Notes: generated by a model not told the origin, from the letters alone. Numbered from the stretch's first letter, positions 55,548-63,576 are shown. The stretch is DNA of 63,576 bases from Chromatiales bacterium (ex Bugula neritina AB1) (GCA_001730015.1 MDLA01000193.1:1-63576); one strand, 5' to 3'. Numbers and translations are program-made.

Positions 55548-56618
55548 ATGAATATTACATCACAACCGGCACGCTGTCGTGACGAACTTCCCATCGCTCG
55601 ATTTAAGCAGTCCCCTGGCGACTTCAAAGTGTGTGAATTGCTGGGTTTTGAGCTGGATGGTGAAGGCGAGCACTTATGGATCAGTGTCAGCAAGACCGGT
55701 CTGAATACACGTGATGTGGTTGATCAGCTGGCCGATATTTTTAACACTACCGCTCGTGATATTGGCTATTCCGGTCTGAAAGACAAGAATGCCATCACCA
55801 CGCAATGGTTTAGTGTGCCACTCGCCATCGGCCTTGAAGTTCCAGTCGAAATCTATTCAATTGATCATACAAAAATTGCCCGAACCACCCGAAGCCGTAA
55901 GAAGCTACGCAGCGGATCCCATCGACATAATCATTTTCAAATTACCCTGAGAGATCTGCATGATTGTCGTGAGTATCTCGAGCCACGACTGCAGCGAGTG
56001 CGTGACGAGGGCTTCCCGAACTACTTTGGCAAGCAGCGTTTTGGTCACGGAGGTCGCAATGTGATTTCCGCCCGATCCATGTTTCAACGAAAACAGAAGC
56101 TTAGTCGTTTTAAGCGGGGTATTTACCTGTCAGCGGCGCGCTCCTATTTGTTTAACAAGGTTCTCGATGTGCGCGTTGCACAGGAAAACTGGCAGACCGT
56201 ATTGCCGGGTGAAGTGTGTGTTCTAGATGGAAGCAACAGCGTATTTCACTGCGCGCTGCCAGACGATGAGATACACCAGCGCCATGTCGACTTTGATCTC
56301 CATACCTCAGGTCCTTTGCACGGCAGAGGCCGTAGTCTGGTAACAGATGCGGTGCAACAGCTGGAGTTGCGTTGCCTTGAGGGCGAAGAGATCCTGATGG
56401 CCGGTCTGGAGCAGGCGGGGCTCAAGCAGGAGCGCCGCGCATTGCGTGCAATTGCGCAGGATCTCAGCTGGAGATGGCTGGACGAAACTACGTTGGAAAT
56501 AGAAGTAAAATTACAACGAGGTGTTTATGCTACCTCACTGCTTGAAGAGCTTGTCGTATTGCAGGAAAACGAAAATGCTCCGATAGCCGCAGATAGCGAT
56601 ACAGGAGACGCTGAATGA
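55548..56618 (+). CDS. truD: tRNA pseudouridine synthase D
   Basis: A 356-aa enzyme making pseudouridine 13 in tRNA-Glu. The catalytic Asp79 lies in the family motif 'IGYSGLKDKNAITTQWFSVP'. 'RVRDEGFPNYFGKQRFGHGG' is the second signature, and the TRUD insertion domain follows. 'ALRAIAQDLSW' is near the C-terminus. It overlaps djlA by 4 bp (ATGA), so the two are translationally coupled. Confidence 0.96.
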   Translation: MNITSQPARCRDELPIARFKQSPGDFKVCELLGFELDGEGEHLWISVSKTGLNTRDVVDQLADIFNTTARDIGYSGLKDKNAITTQWFSVPLAIGLEVPVEIYSIDHTKIARTTRSRKKLRSGSHRHNHFQITLRDLHDCREYLEPRLQRVRDEGFPNYFGKQRFGHGGRNVISARSMFQRKQKLSRFKRGIYLSAARSYLFNKVLDVRVAQENWQTVLPGEVCVLDGSNSVFHCALPDDEIHQRHVDFDLHTSGPLHGRGRSLVTDAVQQLELRCLEGEEILMAGLEQAGLKQERRALRAIAQDLSWRWLDETTLEIEVKLQRGVYATSLLEELVVLQENENAPIAADSDTGDAE

Positions 56619-57451
56619 ATTGGTGGGGCAAGTTGCTGGGGGGCGGGTTCGGCTTTTTGATAGGCGGGCCGATCGGTGCAATGGTTGGAGCGGTGCTTGG
56701 CCATAACTTCGATTCAGGTTTGAAAAAACTGCAGCACGAAAGTGATGAAGATCTTTCGCCCGGAACACAGGAGCGGGTTCAGGCCACCTTTTTCACCGCT
56801 ACATTCGCAACGATGGGCCATCTTGCCAAAGTGGACGGCAAGGTCACCAAAGACGAAATCAAAATGGCGGAGCACATCATGTCGCAGATGCAGCTAACTG
56901 CAGAACAGCGGCGTGTTGCCATTGATTTATTTAACCAGGGGAAAAGCGCCGATTACGATCTGCGAGCGGTGGTTGAGCAATTTCGTATCGAATGTCGAAG
57001 ACGAACCAATCTGATGCGTATGTTCGTTGAGATACAGCTGCACGCTGTCTATGCCGACGGGCACATGCATCCGGCTGAACGAGAGATGCTGGAAGAGATT
57101 TGCGGCTACCTTAAATTTCCGGGGTTTATGTTGCGGCAAATGGAGATACTGGTTCGTGCGGGTCGAACAACCAGTGGCTCGGGGCAGTCGCGGGAAAATG
57201 GTGGTCAACGAGGCTCAAGGGCTCAAAGCAGTACGGTATCAGTGGCAGATTCCTACGCCTTGCTGGATGTCGACACTAGCGCTGAACAGGCGGCAGTGAA
57301 GCGCGCCTACCGCAAACTCATGAGCCAGCACCATCCGGACAAGCTGGTATCCAAAGGCTTACCGCCTGAAATGATCAGGCTGGCTACCGAAAAAACACAG
57401 CACATCAAGGCGGCCTATGAAGTGATTAAAGAGCACCGGGGCTGGAAATAG
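56615..57451 (+). CDS. djlA: Membrane-anchored J-domain co-chaperone DjlA
   Basis: A 278-aa type III membrane DnaJ-like protein. A short Gly-rich N-terminal transmembrane segment ('GFLIGGPIGAMVGAVLGHNF') is followed by a TerB-like domain ('GHLAKVDGKVTKDEIKMAEH', about 65-180). A variable linker leads to a C-terminal J domain with the HPD motif ('YRKLMSQHHPDKLVSKGLPP'). It overlaps the end of truD. Confidence 0.95.
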   Translation: MNWWGKLLGGGFGFLIGGPIGAMVGAVLGHNFDSGLKKLQHESDEDLSPGTQERVQATFFTATFATMGHLAKVDGKVTKDEIKMAEHIMSQMQLTAEQRRVAIDLFNQGKSADYDLRAVVEQFRIECRRRTNLMRMFVEIQLHAVYADGHMHPAEREMLEEICGYLKFPGFMLRQMEILVRAGRTTSGSGQSRENGGQRGSRAQSSTVSVADSYALLDVDTSAEQAAVKRAYRKLMSQHHPDKLVSKGLPPEMIRLATEKTQHIKAAYEVIKEHRGWK

Positions 57452-57511
57452 TTAGCGCTGTTAAAGACGTGATGACAGTAATTACGCCAGTGGTTTACTA
57501 CTTAAAAGGCT

Positions 57512-58033
57512 TTATGTCTCTTTCAGGCGGGGCATCAGCATCACCAGATTGCAGGGGCGGGTACGGTTGTCGAGTTGCTCGGAAATCAGGCTGTTCCAGG
57601 CGGTTTTGCAGGCACCGGGTGAGCCTGGCATAACAAATATATAGGTCGCATTGGCGACCCCGGCGAGCGCTCTCGACTGCAGAGTTGAGGTTTTTATATC
57701 GTTGTAGGAAAGTACCCGGAACATTTCGCCAAAACCTTCTATTTCTTTATCAAGCAGCGGCGAAACCGCTTCCGGTGTACCATCCCTGCCGGTGACGCCA
57801 GTGCCTCCGGTGCTAAGAACAACGTCAACCACCGGGTCTGCGATCCACTGGCTGAGCTGAGCGCGAATCTGATAGATATCGTCCTTAACAATAGCCTTAT
57901 CGATACACAAATGGCCCGCCTCGAGGAGCGCAGATTTAAGCAGATTGCCGGATTTATCATCTGCTTCAGTGCGGCTGTCAGAGACAGTCAGTACAGCGAT
58001 ATTCAGCGCTTTGAATGGTGCAGTATCTGTCAT
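57512..58033 (-). CDS. moaB: Molybdopterin adenylyltransferase MoaB/Mog
   Basis: A 173-aa MoCF-domain protein that adenylylates molybdopterin before molybdate insertion by MoeA. 'LNIAVLTVSDSRTEADDKSG' and 'VVLSTGGTGVTGRDGTPEAV' are the conserved substrate-binding loops. 'TYIFVMPGSPGACKTAW' follows. The length and motifs fit MoaB more than Mog. With mobA and two moeA genes elsewhere in the window, it completes the late cofactor steps. The early genes (moaA, C, D, E) are not here. Confidence 0.93.
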   Translation of the reverse strand: MTDTAPFKALNIAVLTVSDSRTEADDKSGNLLKSALLEAGHLCIDKAIVKDDIYQIRAQLSQWIADPVVDVVLSTGGTGVTGRDGTPEAVSPLLDKEIEGFGEMFRVLSYNDIKTSTLQSRALAGVANATYIFVMPGSPGACKTAWNSLISEQLDNRTRPCNLVMLMPRLKET

Positions 58034-58168
58034 AGAAAATATCCAGTGCGATTACGGGCGACTTTATCGTAACAGAGTGGCTGGCTGTGAGAGAATAGCG
58101 TGCTGAAAAAATGCCATTTGTCTACATCCCACACCTACACAACAGAGCTCTGATGCTTCCGGGTCACT

Positions 58169-59050
58169 ATGACTGAAAGACTGCAAAAATTACTCGCGCG
58201 CGCGGGGCTGGGCTCCCGGCGAAAACTGGAAGCAGACATAGTTGCCGGTCAAATGGTGATCAACGGCAAGCCGGCTGTATTGGGCGACAAAGCCGCAGTC
58301 GGTGATCGGATCCGCTACGCCGATCGCCGTTATCGTGTTGTTATGTCTGACCGCCGCGATTTTCGTCTGATCGCCTATCACAAGCCGGTTGGCCGGGTAA
58401 CAACTCGCTCCGATGAGCAGCGCCGGCCTACTGTTTTCGATCATTTGCCGCGTCTGCGGGAATCGCGCTGGGTAGCTATCGGTCGGCTCGATATCAATAC
58501 CAGTGGTTTATTGCTGTTTACCGACAACGGTGATCTCGCGCATGGTCTTATGCACCCTTCGTCAGAAGTAGAGCGGGAATATGCGTGTCGAATTCGTGGT
58601 CCGGTCAGTGATGAAGATCTGCGCAAATTACACGAAGGCATCGAACTTGACGACGGCCCGGCCCGATTTCAACGGTGCTGGTTTGATGGTGGCACAGACA
58701 ACAATCAATGGTACCGAGTGGTGTTGACGGAAGGTCGGAATCGTGAAGTTCGACGAATGTGGATGGAGCTGGGCTATCAGGTGAGCCGGTTGATCAGGGT
58801 TCGATACGGGCCGGTAGAACTTCCAGGCTATGTTCGGGCGGGTAAATTTGTCGATGTAGAAGACGGGCTGGTCACGCATTTGCAGTCTCTCGCCGGTTTG
58901 TCCGTCCGTGGCCAGGCCCAGATGCGGCTGGTGCCGGATACCGTAAGCCGTGGTCGACGAGGAGGGCCCGCAAGTTCTGCAACGAAGGGTCGCAAGGGGC
59001 GGTCCGGTGCTCGCCCATCTACCAGAAAACCGCCGAAGAAGCCACGCTAG
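58169..59050 (+). CDS. rluB: RluB-type 23S rRNA pseudouridine synthase
   Basis: 293 aa. An N-terminal S4 RNA-binding domain ('RLQKLLARAGLGSRRKLEAD') is followed by an RsuA-family catalytic domain with Asp108 in 'AIGRLDINTSGLLLFTDNGD'. 'TEGRNREVRRMWMELGYQVS' is the C-terminal motif. A Lys/Arg/Pro-rich tail (about 258-293) is typical of RluB, which modifies 23S U2605. RluE/F relatives lack this combination, so RluB is favoured. Confidence 0.92.
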   Translation: MTERLQKLLARAGLGSRRKLEADIVAGQMVINGKPAVLGDKAAVGDRIRYADRRYRVVMSDRRDFRLIAYHKPVGRVTTRSDEQRRPTVFDHLPRLRESRWVAIGRLDINTSGLLLFTDNGDLAHGLMHPSSEVEREYACRIRGPVSDEDLRKLHEGIELDDGPARFQRCWFDGGTDNNQWYRVVLTEGRNREVRRMWMELGYQVSRLIRVRYGPVELPGYVRAGKFVDVEDGLVTHLQSLAGLSVRGQAQMRLVPDTVSRGRRGGPASSATKGRKGRSGARPSTRKPPKKPR

Positions 59051-59213
59051 AGGCGCGGCCGATGCAGGGAAAAACACAGCAATGCCGTGGTTGAATCGAT
59101 CACGCACCGACACCTAGTGGGAAAGTTCTACGAAAAAACATTGAGCGAGAAAACCTATCCTATTGCCTTCAACTTCGGCACTGTTCATCTCTGGGGGTTG
59201 TTATCCGCCTACG

Positions 59214-59777
59214 TCAAGATAGTTGGCGACTGTCATAAACATTATTGGTGTATAGAACATCGTTAAGTTGAAATCTACTGAAAGGCCCGGATGGATCGGG
59301 AGTCGTGGTTAGTTCGGCGACATAAAGCTTTTGTGGCTCGACATTGTCAACTTTATTCATGTTTTCATCATTCTCAGAACCGTTCTCGGATTCTGTCCCG
59401 GCCTCAGGACTTTCACCCTCCTCAGAAATTGTATTCGGGCGGACGATGTTTGGAGCTGTACTTCCCTCAAAATTTGACTCCGGGCGGACGTTGAACTGAG
59501 CTGTACTCTCCTCTGAATTTGACTTCGGTTGTACAAAGCCTGGAGCTGCGCCTTCTTCAGAATTCGTATCCGGAGCTACACATACTTCAGAACTTGTCTC
59601 CGGCCGTACGTGGTTCGGTGTTTCCCTGCTTTCAAAGTCAGTGCCTGGCTCGCTACTGTTCGGCGTCTCGATAGACGTTCCGATGGAGAGTGTGGGCTCG
59701 TTGCATCCCGAGTTTGAATTTCTGCCTGATACATTGGAACAATCACGGCTCTCGCCAGAACAGGCGCTCAGGTGTAA
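59214..59777 (-). pseudogene. Start-less ORF with lipobox-like motif and acidic 15-residue repeats
   Basis: On the minus strand the frame is open for 187 codons down to a TGA at 59214-59216. It begins right after a stop with L-H-L-S-A-C, so a lipobox-like LSAC appears with no signal peptide or start codon in frame. The chain continues with Ser/Thr/Glu/Pro-rich repeats of about 15 residues (pattern ..STAPxxVRPxxxSEE..), then 'GTESENGSENDENMNKV' and a less repetitive tail ending 'NVYDSRQLS'. This looks like the mature part of a surface lipoprotein whose start has been lost by a frameshift or deletion. The alternative is a chance open frame. Confidence 0.45.
59420..59650. repeat. 45-bp imperfect tandem repeats
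   Basis: Units starting with CCTCAGAAATT-like sequence begin at 59420, 59465, 59510 and 59555 (period 45). The next begins at 59585 after a 15-bp deletion, and a last degenerate one at about 59630. The period and the deletion are multiples of three, so the minus-strand frame stays open through all units. Confidence 0.8.
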
Positions 59778-59997
59778 TTAGATTACCGATAGAACCACTA
59801 TCAATAGCGAATTTGAAGGCAATTGCAAGGTACCGAACCCCGTTGGGATTCACGGGTAACACCAGCGATAGCAGGTTTTTATAATATGTGACTCCGTTCA
59901 CGATCATGCCAGCGACGGAACAGCAACTTACCCAGGTAGGGAATTACTAAATGATTTCGACGTTCAGATTATTTATCCAGCCCAACAGGTTGTGTGT

Positions 59998-60384
59998 CTA
60001 AACAACGTCCGGGTGAATGTGTTGAATAATAATGTCAACAAAATTCTTGCTGTAATCTTTTATTAGACAGGCTTTGGGGTTATATCGCTCTGCCACCAGA
60101 AGATGTTGATCAGTAAACATGGCGCTCAGAAATATGATTGGCAGTGCTTTGTGAAACTGATGAATGTACTCTGCTACCTCTGTTCCCTCACCATCGGGGA
60201 GGTTCCAGTCGATCAGGGCTGCAACATGCCTTTCAGTAGTAAATCTCTCAATGGCGTCTGAAACGGTACAGGCGACGTCCAGAGTGATTGCAGTATCAGT
60301 ACAATACCTTCTAAGACATAACCTGAATAATTCTACTGTCTCTTCACAGTCTTCAACGTAGAGTACCTCTGAGGTATGGCTCAT
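59998..60384 (-). CDS. Single-domain response regulator
   Basis: A 128-aa stand-alone receiver with no output domain. It has the acidic pair ('VLYVEDCEETVELF'), acceptor Asp59 ('AALIDWNLPDGEG'), Ser in 'IIFLSAMFTD' and Lys in 'ACLIKDYSKNF'. The ATG at 60384 is chosen because it is one base after the stop of the upstream kinase; the longer frame to 60474 lies inside that gene. It is the last of four same-strand signalling genes and probably receives phosphate from one of the two kinases. Confidence 0.88.
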   Translation of the reverse strand: MSHTSEVLYVEDCEETVELFRLCLRRYCTDTAITLDVACTVSDAIERFTTERHVAALIDWNLPDGEGTEVAEYIHQFHKALPIIFLSAMFTDQHLLVAERYNPKACLIKDYSKNFVDIIIQHIHPDVV

Positions 60385-60385
60385 A

Positions 60386-61117
60386 TTACGCCACCTTACT
60401 GATAGTGAAATAGAATGACGATCCTTTCCCCGGCTCCGTCGTGCTCCATATTTTCCCGCCATGGCGTTGCACAACGGCTCTGGCTATGGCTAACCCCATT
60501 CCCATGCCAGGGTAGTTTTTATCGGAAACACCCCGTTTCAACACCGTAAATATCCTATCCGCCATTTTCTCCCGAAACCCGATACCATTATCCTGGACAC
60601 AGAACTGCCAGTCTGTATCTGATTTCTCCACTTCAATAGAAACCAATGGAGAATTACCCGCCGACTGGAAGTGCAGTGCGTTATGAATGAGGTGATAAAA
60701 GAGCAGGTAGAGCTCAGTGCGATTACCGAAAATAATTGGAGCGCCATCACATGAGATTATGGCATCGTCTTTTTCTATAAGAGAAGCCAGCTCCGTTTTA
60801 ACCTCTGCAATTATGTCGCTACAATCCACTGTGGTTCTAGAGAAGTCCGCCGTGATTAATCGGGAATACCCCTGAAGAGCCTCTAAAATTTCCCTGCCCT
60901 TCTGCGAACCGCTTATGATCAGATCAAAGTGGCGTCTGGACTTTTCATCAAACAGATCGCCATGACTTGATAAAATAATATTAGCAAATCCTTCAATTTG
61001 GCGAAACGGACCTAGTAGGTCATGTGTTACTTTATATACAAACTCACGGTGTTCCGCCTTCATTGCCGCTAGCTCAGTCTGGAGTTTGGCGAGCTTATCA
61101 TCCGAGTCGATAGTCAT
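60386..61117 (-). CDS. Short soluble histidine kinase
   Basis: A 243-aa kinase without membrane or sensor domain. An N-terminal coil leads to the H box with His32 ('VYKVTHDLLGPFRQIEGFAN'). The ATP-binding domain has an N box ('YHLIHNALHFQSAGNS'), G1 ('VQDNGIGFREK') and G2 ('GMGMGLAIARAVVQRHGGK'). Relatives beside Rcp1-type regulators act as cytoplasmic phosphotransfer partners. It lies 3 bp downstream of the Rcp1-like regulator and one base from the next regulator. Confidence 0.9.
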   Translation of the reverse strand: MTIDSDDKLAKLQTELAAMKAEHREFVYKVTHDLLGPFRQIEGFANIILSSHGDLFDEKSRRHFDLIISGSQKGREILEALQGYSRLITADFSRTTVDCSDIIAEVKTELASLIEKDDAIISCDGAPIIFGNRTELYLLFYHLIHNALHFQSAGNSPLVSIEVEKSDTDWQFCVQDNGIGFREKMADRIFTVLKRGVSDKNYPGMGMGLAIARAVVQRHGGKIWSTTEPGKGSSFYFTISKVA

Positions 61118-61120
61118 GAG

Positions 61121-61582
61121 CTACGCACATTTTTGAATCGGTTCTATATTTGGCAGGAGCACAATATCGACCCAAAAATTCTCTATGTTCTGTACCACTC
61201 CTATAAAGTTCTCTGCATTCACCGGTTTTACGATATAGCAATTGGCGTGCAGATCGTAACTTTCGACGATATCTTTGTCCGCTTGTGAGCTGGTCAGCAC
61301 AATGACAGGTATTCTTTTTAATTCGTCGCTCTGTTTGATGGTTTCCAGGACCTCTCTGCCGTCTGTACCGGGCAGATTTAGATCGAGCAAAACAATGTCT
61401 GGGGTAATTGCCTCTTCATTTCCATTTCGCCGGAAAAGATAATCAAGTGCTTCATCGCCATCCACAGCAATATGCAGGTTATTCCGGAATTTTGCTTCTT
61501 CAAATGCCTCTCTCGTGAGCTCAATGTCTCCTTCATTGTCTTCGACAAGGAGTATTTCAGCTAGCTTTGCGCTCTCTTTCAT
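61121..61582 (-). CDS. Rcp1-like response regulator
   Basis: A 153-aa receiver of the Rcp1 type, which carries an extended alpha4-beta5 region and partners with phytochrome-like or PAS kinases. 'EILLVEDNEGDIELTREAFE' at the start, Asp67 ('DIVLLDLNLPGTDGREVLE'), Thr in 'VIVLTSSQAD' and Lys in 'CYIVKPVNAENF' are visible. Its start overlaps the end of the PAS kinase by 26 bp, so the two are coupled in translation. Confidence 0.92.
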   Translation of the reverse strand: MKESAKLAEILLVEDNEGDIELTREAFEEAKFRNNLHIAVDGDEALDYLFRRNGNEEAITPDIVLLDLNLPGTDGREVLETIKQSDELKRIPVIVLTSSQADKDIVESYDLHANCYIVKPVNAENFIGVVQNIENFWVDIVLLPNIEPIQKCA

Positions 61583-63179
61583 TGTTGACCTCCATGAGTG
61601 TTGGTTTTAGTAGTGTAAAATGAAAGATGGATCCGACACCCTTCTCGGATTCCACCCAAAGGTTGCCACCGTGTCGCTCTACTACTTTCTTGCAGATGGA
61701 TAGCCCAACGCCGGTTCCGGAATATTCGCTTCTACGATGCAATCGCTGGAACACATCAAATATTTTGGCAAGGTGGCGTTGTTCTATTCCAATACCATTG
61801 TCTTTAATCGAAAATTGCCAGTATTTTCCTGCATCAGTCACACCAAAATGCACATGGGGTAACGCATCAGGCTTTTGATACTTTAGTGCATTATTGATTA
61901 AGTTCTGAAAAAGCTGGTACAACTGTGTTTTATTCCCCTGAATATAGGGCAGTGCATCATGGGTGATTCTACCGCCATTATCTTTAAGGGCCGCAGCCAT
62001 GAGCTGCTTGATATTGTCTATTAATTCCATGCCGTCGATTCGCTCCAGTTTTGCTGTGCTATTGTCAACACTGGAATACGCTAGAATGTCAGAAATCAGA
62101 TTCTGAGCTCTCTCCGCACCGTCGGTAATAAATCCGAAATATTTTCGCCCTTTTTCATCGTTGACAAGATCGTCGGCAATATGTGATTGCAGTTTATCGG
62201 TAAAACTACGGATCATCCGTAACGGCTCCTGCAAATCGTGTGAGCAGACATAGGCGAATCGCGCCAATTCTTCGTTGGAGTCCATCAGCTTCCCGATCAG
62301 GTTCTCCCGCTCAAGTCGTGCTAGTTTAAAATCAGTGATGTCTCGTTGTACGGCACCATAGTGGCTGATCTCGCCTTCCTCGTTTTTTATTGGTACAACA
62401 TTAACGTCAACCCAATAAGAATCGTTGTTCTTTTTGTAGTAAAGGAATTCACCCCGAAATGGCACACCCTGCGTAATGGAATCAGAAAGTTCCTGAACCA
62501 GTTTCTTGTCAGTTTTCAAGCCGTGGAGGAGGTATGGTGTATCGCCAACGGCTTCTTCCCGGCTGTACCCGGTTTGTCGTGTAAAAGAGTCGTTAACATA
62601 AACTATTCGTCGTCGACCTGTTGTCTGATCTTGCTCACGCGCATCAGTGATCATAAACGAATCATTGGAGTTAGCGACAATTGAACTCAGCATCCTAAGC
62701 TCCGAGGTACGCCGCCTTACAAGAGATTCAACCACTTCTCTACGATGAATAAGATGCACAAGCCCCGCTGTTATCAGGGCGGTAAATAGTAGCCCACCCA
62801 GTAGCATCAACCAGGATGCCCATTGCATGGGGGCTGCGGATGAAGACACCGTGGTGTCAACGCGCCAGGATCGACCCGCAATATCCATTGTGTCACTGAA
62901 TGCATATTGGGCATTGGGTTTTATATCGCCGAAGATGTGTTCCTGCTGACCGGGCTCGGTGTTATCCACGATATGAACAGACAATTCCACTCCGCTATCG
63001 ATCAATGCCTCTGCAACAAGATAGTCGAGACGTAGCACTAAAAGAGCAAACCCTCTTAATCTGCTAAAAGTTCCAGAGCCTGCTTTTCCATCGGATTTTT
63101 TCTGATGATAGACCGGGTAGAAGACCAACAGCCCGGTGTGCGATTCTTCCTCCTGTACCAGAACTGAAGTGGACCCCAA
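61557..63179 (-). CDS. CHASE-PAS histidine kinase, 5' end cut off by an IS element
   Basis: The remaining 540 codons hold the C-terminal half of a CHASE-type periplasmic sensor ('GLLVFYPVYHQKKSDG'), a transmembrane helix (119-143) and a PAS domain (about 165-285) that lacks the photoactive Cys of LOV domains. An H box with His314 ('FAYVCSHDLQEPLRMIRSF') and an HATPase with 'IKDNGIGIEQ' and 'GTGVGLSICKKVVERHGG' follow. The first transmembrane helix and the N-terminal part of CHASE are missing. The first five codons (from a TTG at 63179, no ribosome site) come from the IS terminal repeat, which begins at 63165. The gene is probably non-functional as a membrane sensor, though internal expression is possible. 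Confidence 0.85.
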   Translation of the reverse strand: MGSTSVLVQEEESHTGLLVFYPVYHQKKSDGKAGSGTFSRLRGFALLVLRLDYLVAEALIDSGVELSVHIVDNTEPGQQEHIFGDIKPNAQYAFSDTMDIAGRSWRVDTTVSSSAAPMQWASWLMLLGGLLFTALITAGLVHLIHRREVVESLVRRRTSELRMLSSIVANSNDSFMITDAREQDQTTGRRRIVYVNDSFTRQTGYSREEAVGDTPYLLHGLKTDKKLVQELSDSITQGVPFRGEFLYYKKNNDSYWVDVNVVPIKNEEGEISHYGAVQRDITDFKLARLERENLIGKLMDSNEELARFAYVCSHDLQEPLRMIRSFTDKLQSHIADDLVNDEKGRKYFGFITDGAERAQNLISDILAYSSVDNSTAKLERIDGMELIDNIKQLMAAALKDNGGRITHDALPYIQGNKTQLYQLFQNLINNALKYQKPDALPHVHFGVTDAGKYWQFSIKDNGIGIEQRHLAKIFDVFQRLHRRSEYSGTGVGLSICKKVVERHGGNLWVESEKGVGSIFHFTLLKPTLMEVNNERERKAS

Positions 63180-63576
63180 TCACTGGACAGGAAGGGGTGA
63201 AATTTAAGCTAAGAACCTAGAATTATTCTTCACCAATATATATCAATTTTATTGTTGTTTGTAAATAGATTTAATCTCCCTAGGTTTCTATTCCGGTGGA
63301 TTGTGGTCAAACGGTGAATGAGTGTGGTAAAGCGGTGGGTAAATCGAGCTTGCGAGGATTTATCCAGGGCTTTTCCACACGTTTTTGCGATAGCAAAACA
63401 TTCAGGGTTTGTCCATAATTCATCCGGACCGCGATCTGTCATTCCGGCGGTATTTGCCCTTCTAAATGAACTTGCACTGGAGTCCTGCCGCTGTGTGAGC
63501 TGTGTGGTCGCTGCTCATTGTAAAATTCAAAGTATCCGGCTAGCCCAGTTCGCAGTTCTTGTACCGTGGAATAATC
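63165..63576 (-). mobile_element. IS3-family insertion sequence, 3' end (continues beyond window)
   Basis: The element end reads TGAAGTGGACCCC on the plus strand at 63165, i.e. TG...CA type, with the subterminal TGGACA common in IS3-family ends. It faces a transposase C-terminus on the same strand at 63439-63576. It is inserted in the CHASE domain of the kinase gene. The other end and the target duplication are outside the window. Positions 63190-63438 form the non-coding 3' part of the element; the small open frame there (63230-63442, minus) overlaps the transposase end and is not supported. Confidence 0.82.
63439..63576 (-). CDS. IS3-family transposase (OrfB), C-terminal fragment at window edge
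   Basis: Read leftwards from the edge, 45 codons end at TGA (63439-63441). They include the hallmark 'GYFEFYNEQRPHSSHSGRTP', the terminal part of the rve/DDE integrase core in IS3 OrfB proteins. The catalytic Asp-Asp-Glu residues lie outside the window. The fragment is cut by the window, not necessarily broken. Confidence 0.88.
   Translation of the reverse strand, partial: DYSTVQELRTGLAGYFEFYNEQRPHSSHSGRTPVQVHLEGQIPPE

Larger units (their letters stand above)
59051..59997. other. 947-bp region without an intact gene, containing tandem repeats
   Basis: No frame here has a start codon, ribosome site and family match together. Its main content is a long minus-strand open frame without a start and a 45-bp tandem repeat, both listed separately. 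A 54-codon minus-strand frame that does have an ATG runs from 59906 to 59742 and ends with the residues LITPERLFWREP; it has no recognised relative. The remaining flanks show nothing recognisable. Confidence 0.6.

Noticed and set aside
59420..59650. CRISPR array
   Set aside because: The repeats are contiguous 45-bp units without unique spacers and the units themselves are degenerate, so this is a minisatellite.
59291..59717. Plus-strand open frames of 62-67 codons in the 45-bp repeat region
   Set aside because: They are short and overlap each other in the repeat region, while the minus-strand frame is open through all repeat units and has a coherent composition.

Overview
The window looks like a chromosomal segment of a gammaproteobacterium, probably free-living and marine, though the genus cannot be named from sequence alone. 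The evidence is a dense set of housekeeping genes typical of that class: tamAB, rlmKL, sohB, sbcB, truD, djlA, rluB, xerD-dsbC, dsbB, and pepA-holC-valS facing lptFG. Several genes appear to start with TTG or GTG. No rRNA, tRNA or CRISPR array was seen.

Layout. Positions 1-6400 hold a glycogen/alpha-glucan block: glgB-glgA with a phytanoyl-CoA dioxygenase-like gene behind them, and malQ divergent. 6550-9970 carries rlmKL and sohB. 10060-14850 has a VpsR-like AAA+ regulator, an acyl-CoA synthetase and a divergent CaiB/BaiF CoA-transferase. 14900-24120 has tamBA, a TlpA-like thioredoxin and two divergent TPR membrane proteins of unknown role. 24180-30970 carries lon, pta, ampD, a class III nucleotidyl cyclase and bpt. 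31100-35700 carries sbcB, a DUF2058 gene, dsbB, an inositol-phosphatase-family gene and a ybfF-like hydrolase. 35900-39820 runs gshA-mobA-moeA-ykgJ in one direction. 40040-41950 is a REC-REC-PAS-degenerate GGDEF protein. 42300-49620 carries valS-holC-pepA and, divergently, lptF-lptG.

49620-53200 is more accessory. It holds two tandem copies of a ~160-bp repeat whose third copy lies at the left edge of the window, an RDD membrane protein, a Lys-rich histone-like protein and a second moeA. 53200-59050 returns to core genes: xerD, dsbC, a DUF465 gene, truD-djlA, moaB and rluB. The last 4.5 kb is the most disturbed part. It holds a start-less ORF with 45-bp tandem repeats and a lipobox-like motif. 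Next to it is a four-gene histidine-kinase/response-regulator cluster without DNA-binding output domains. The first kinase of that cluster is cut at its 5' end by an IS3-family element that runs off the right edge.

The best candidates for something undescribed are the ~160-bp hairpin repeat, the divergent TPR-membrane gene pair around an 18-bp perfect palindrome, the 45-bp-repeat ORF, and the IS-interrupted signalling cluster. No complete defence or biosynthetic system was recognised.
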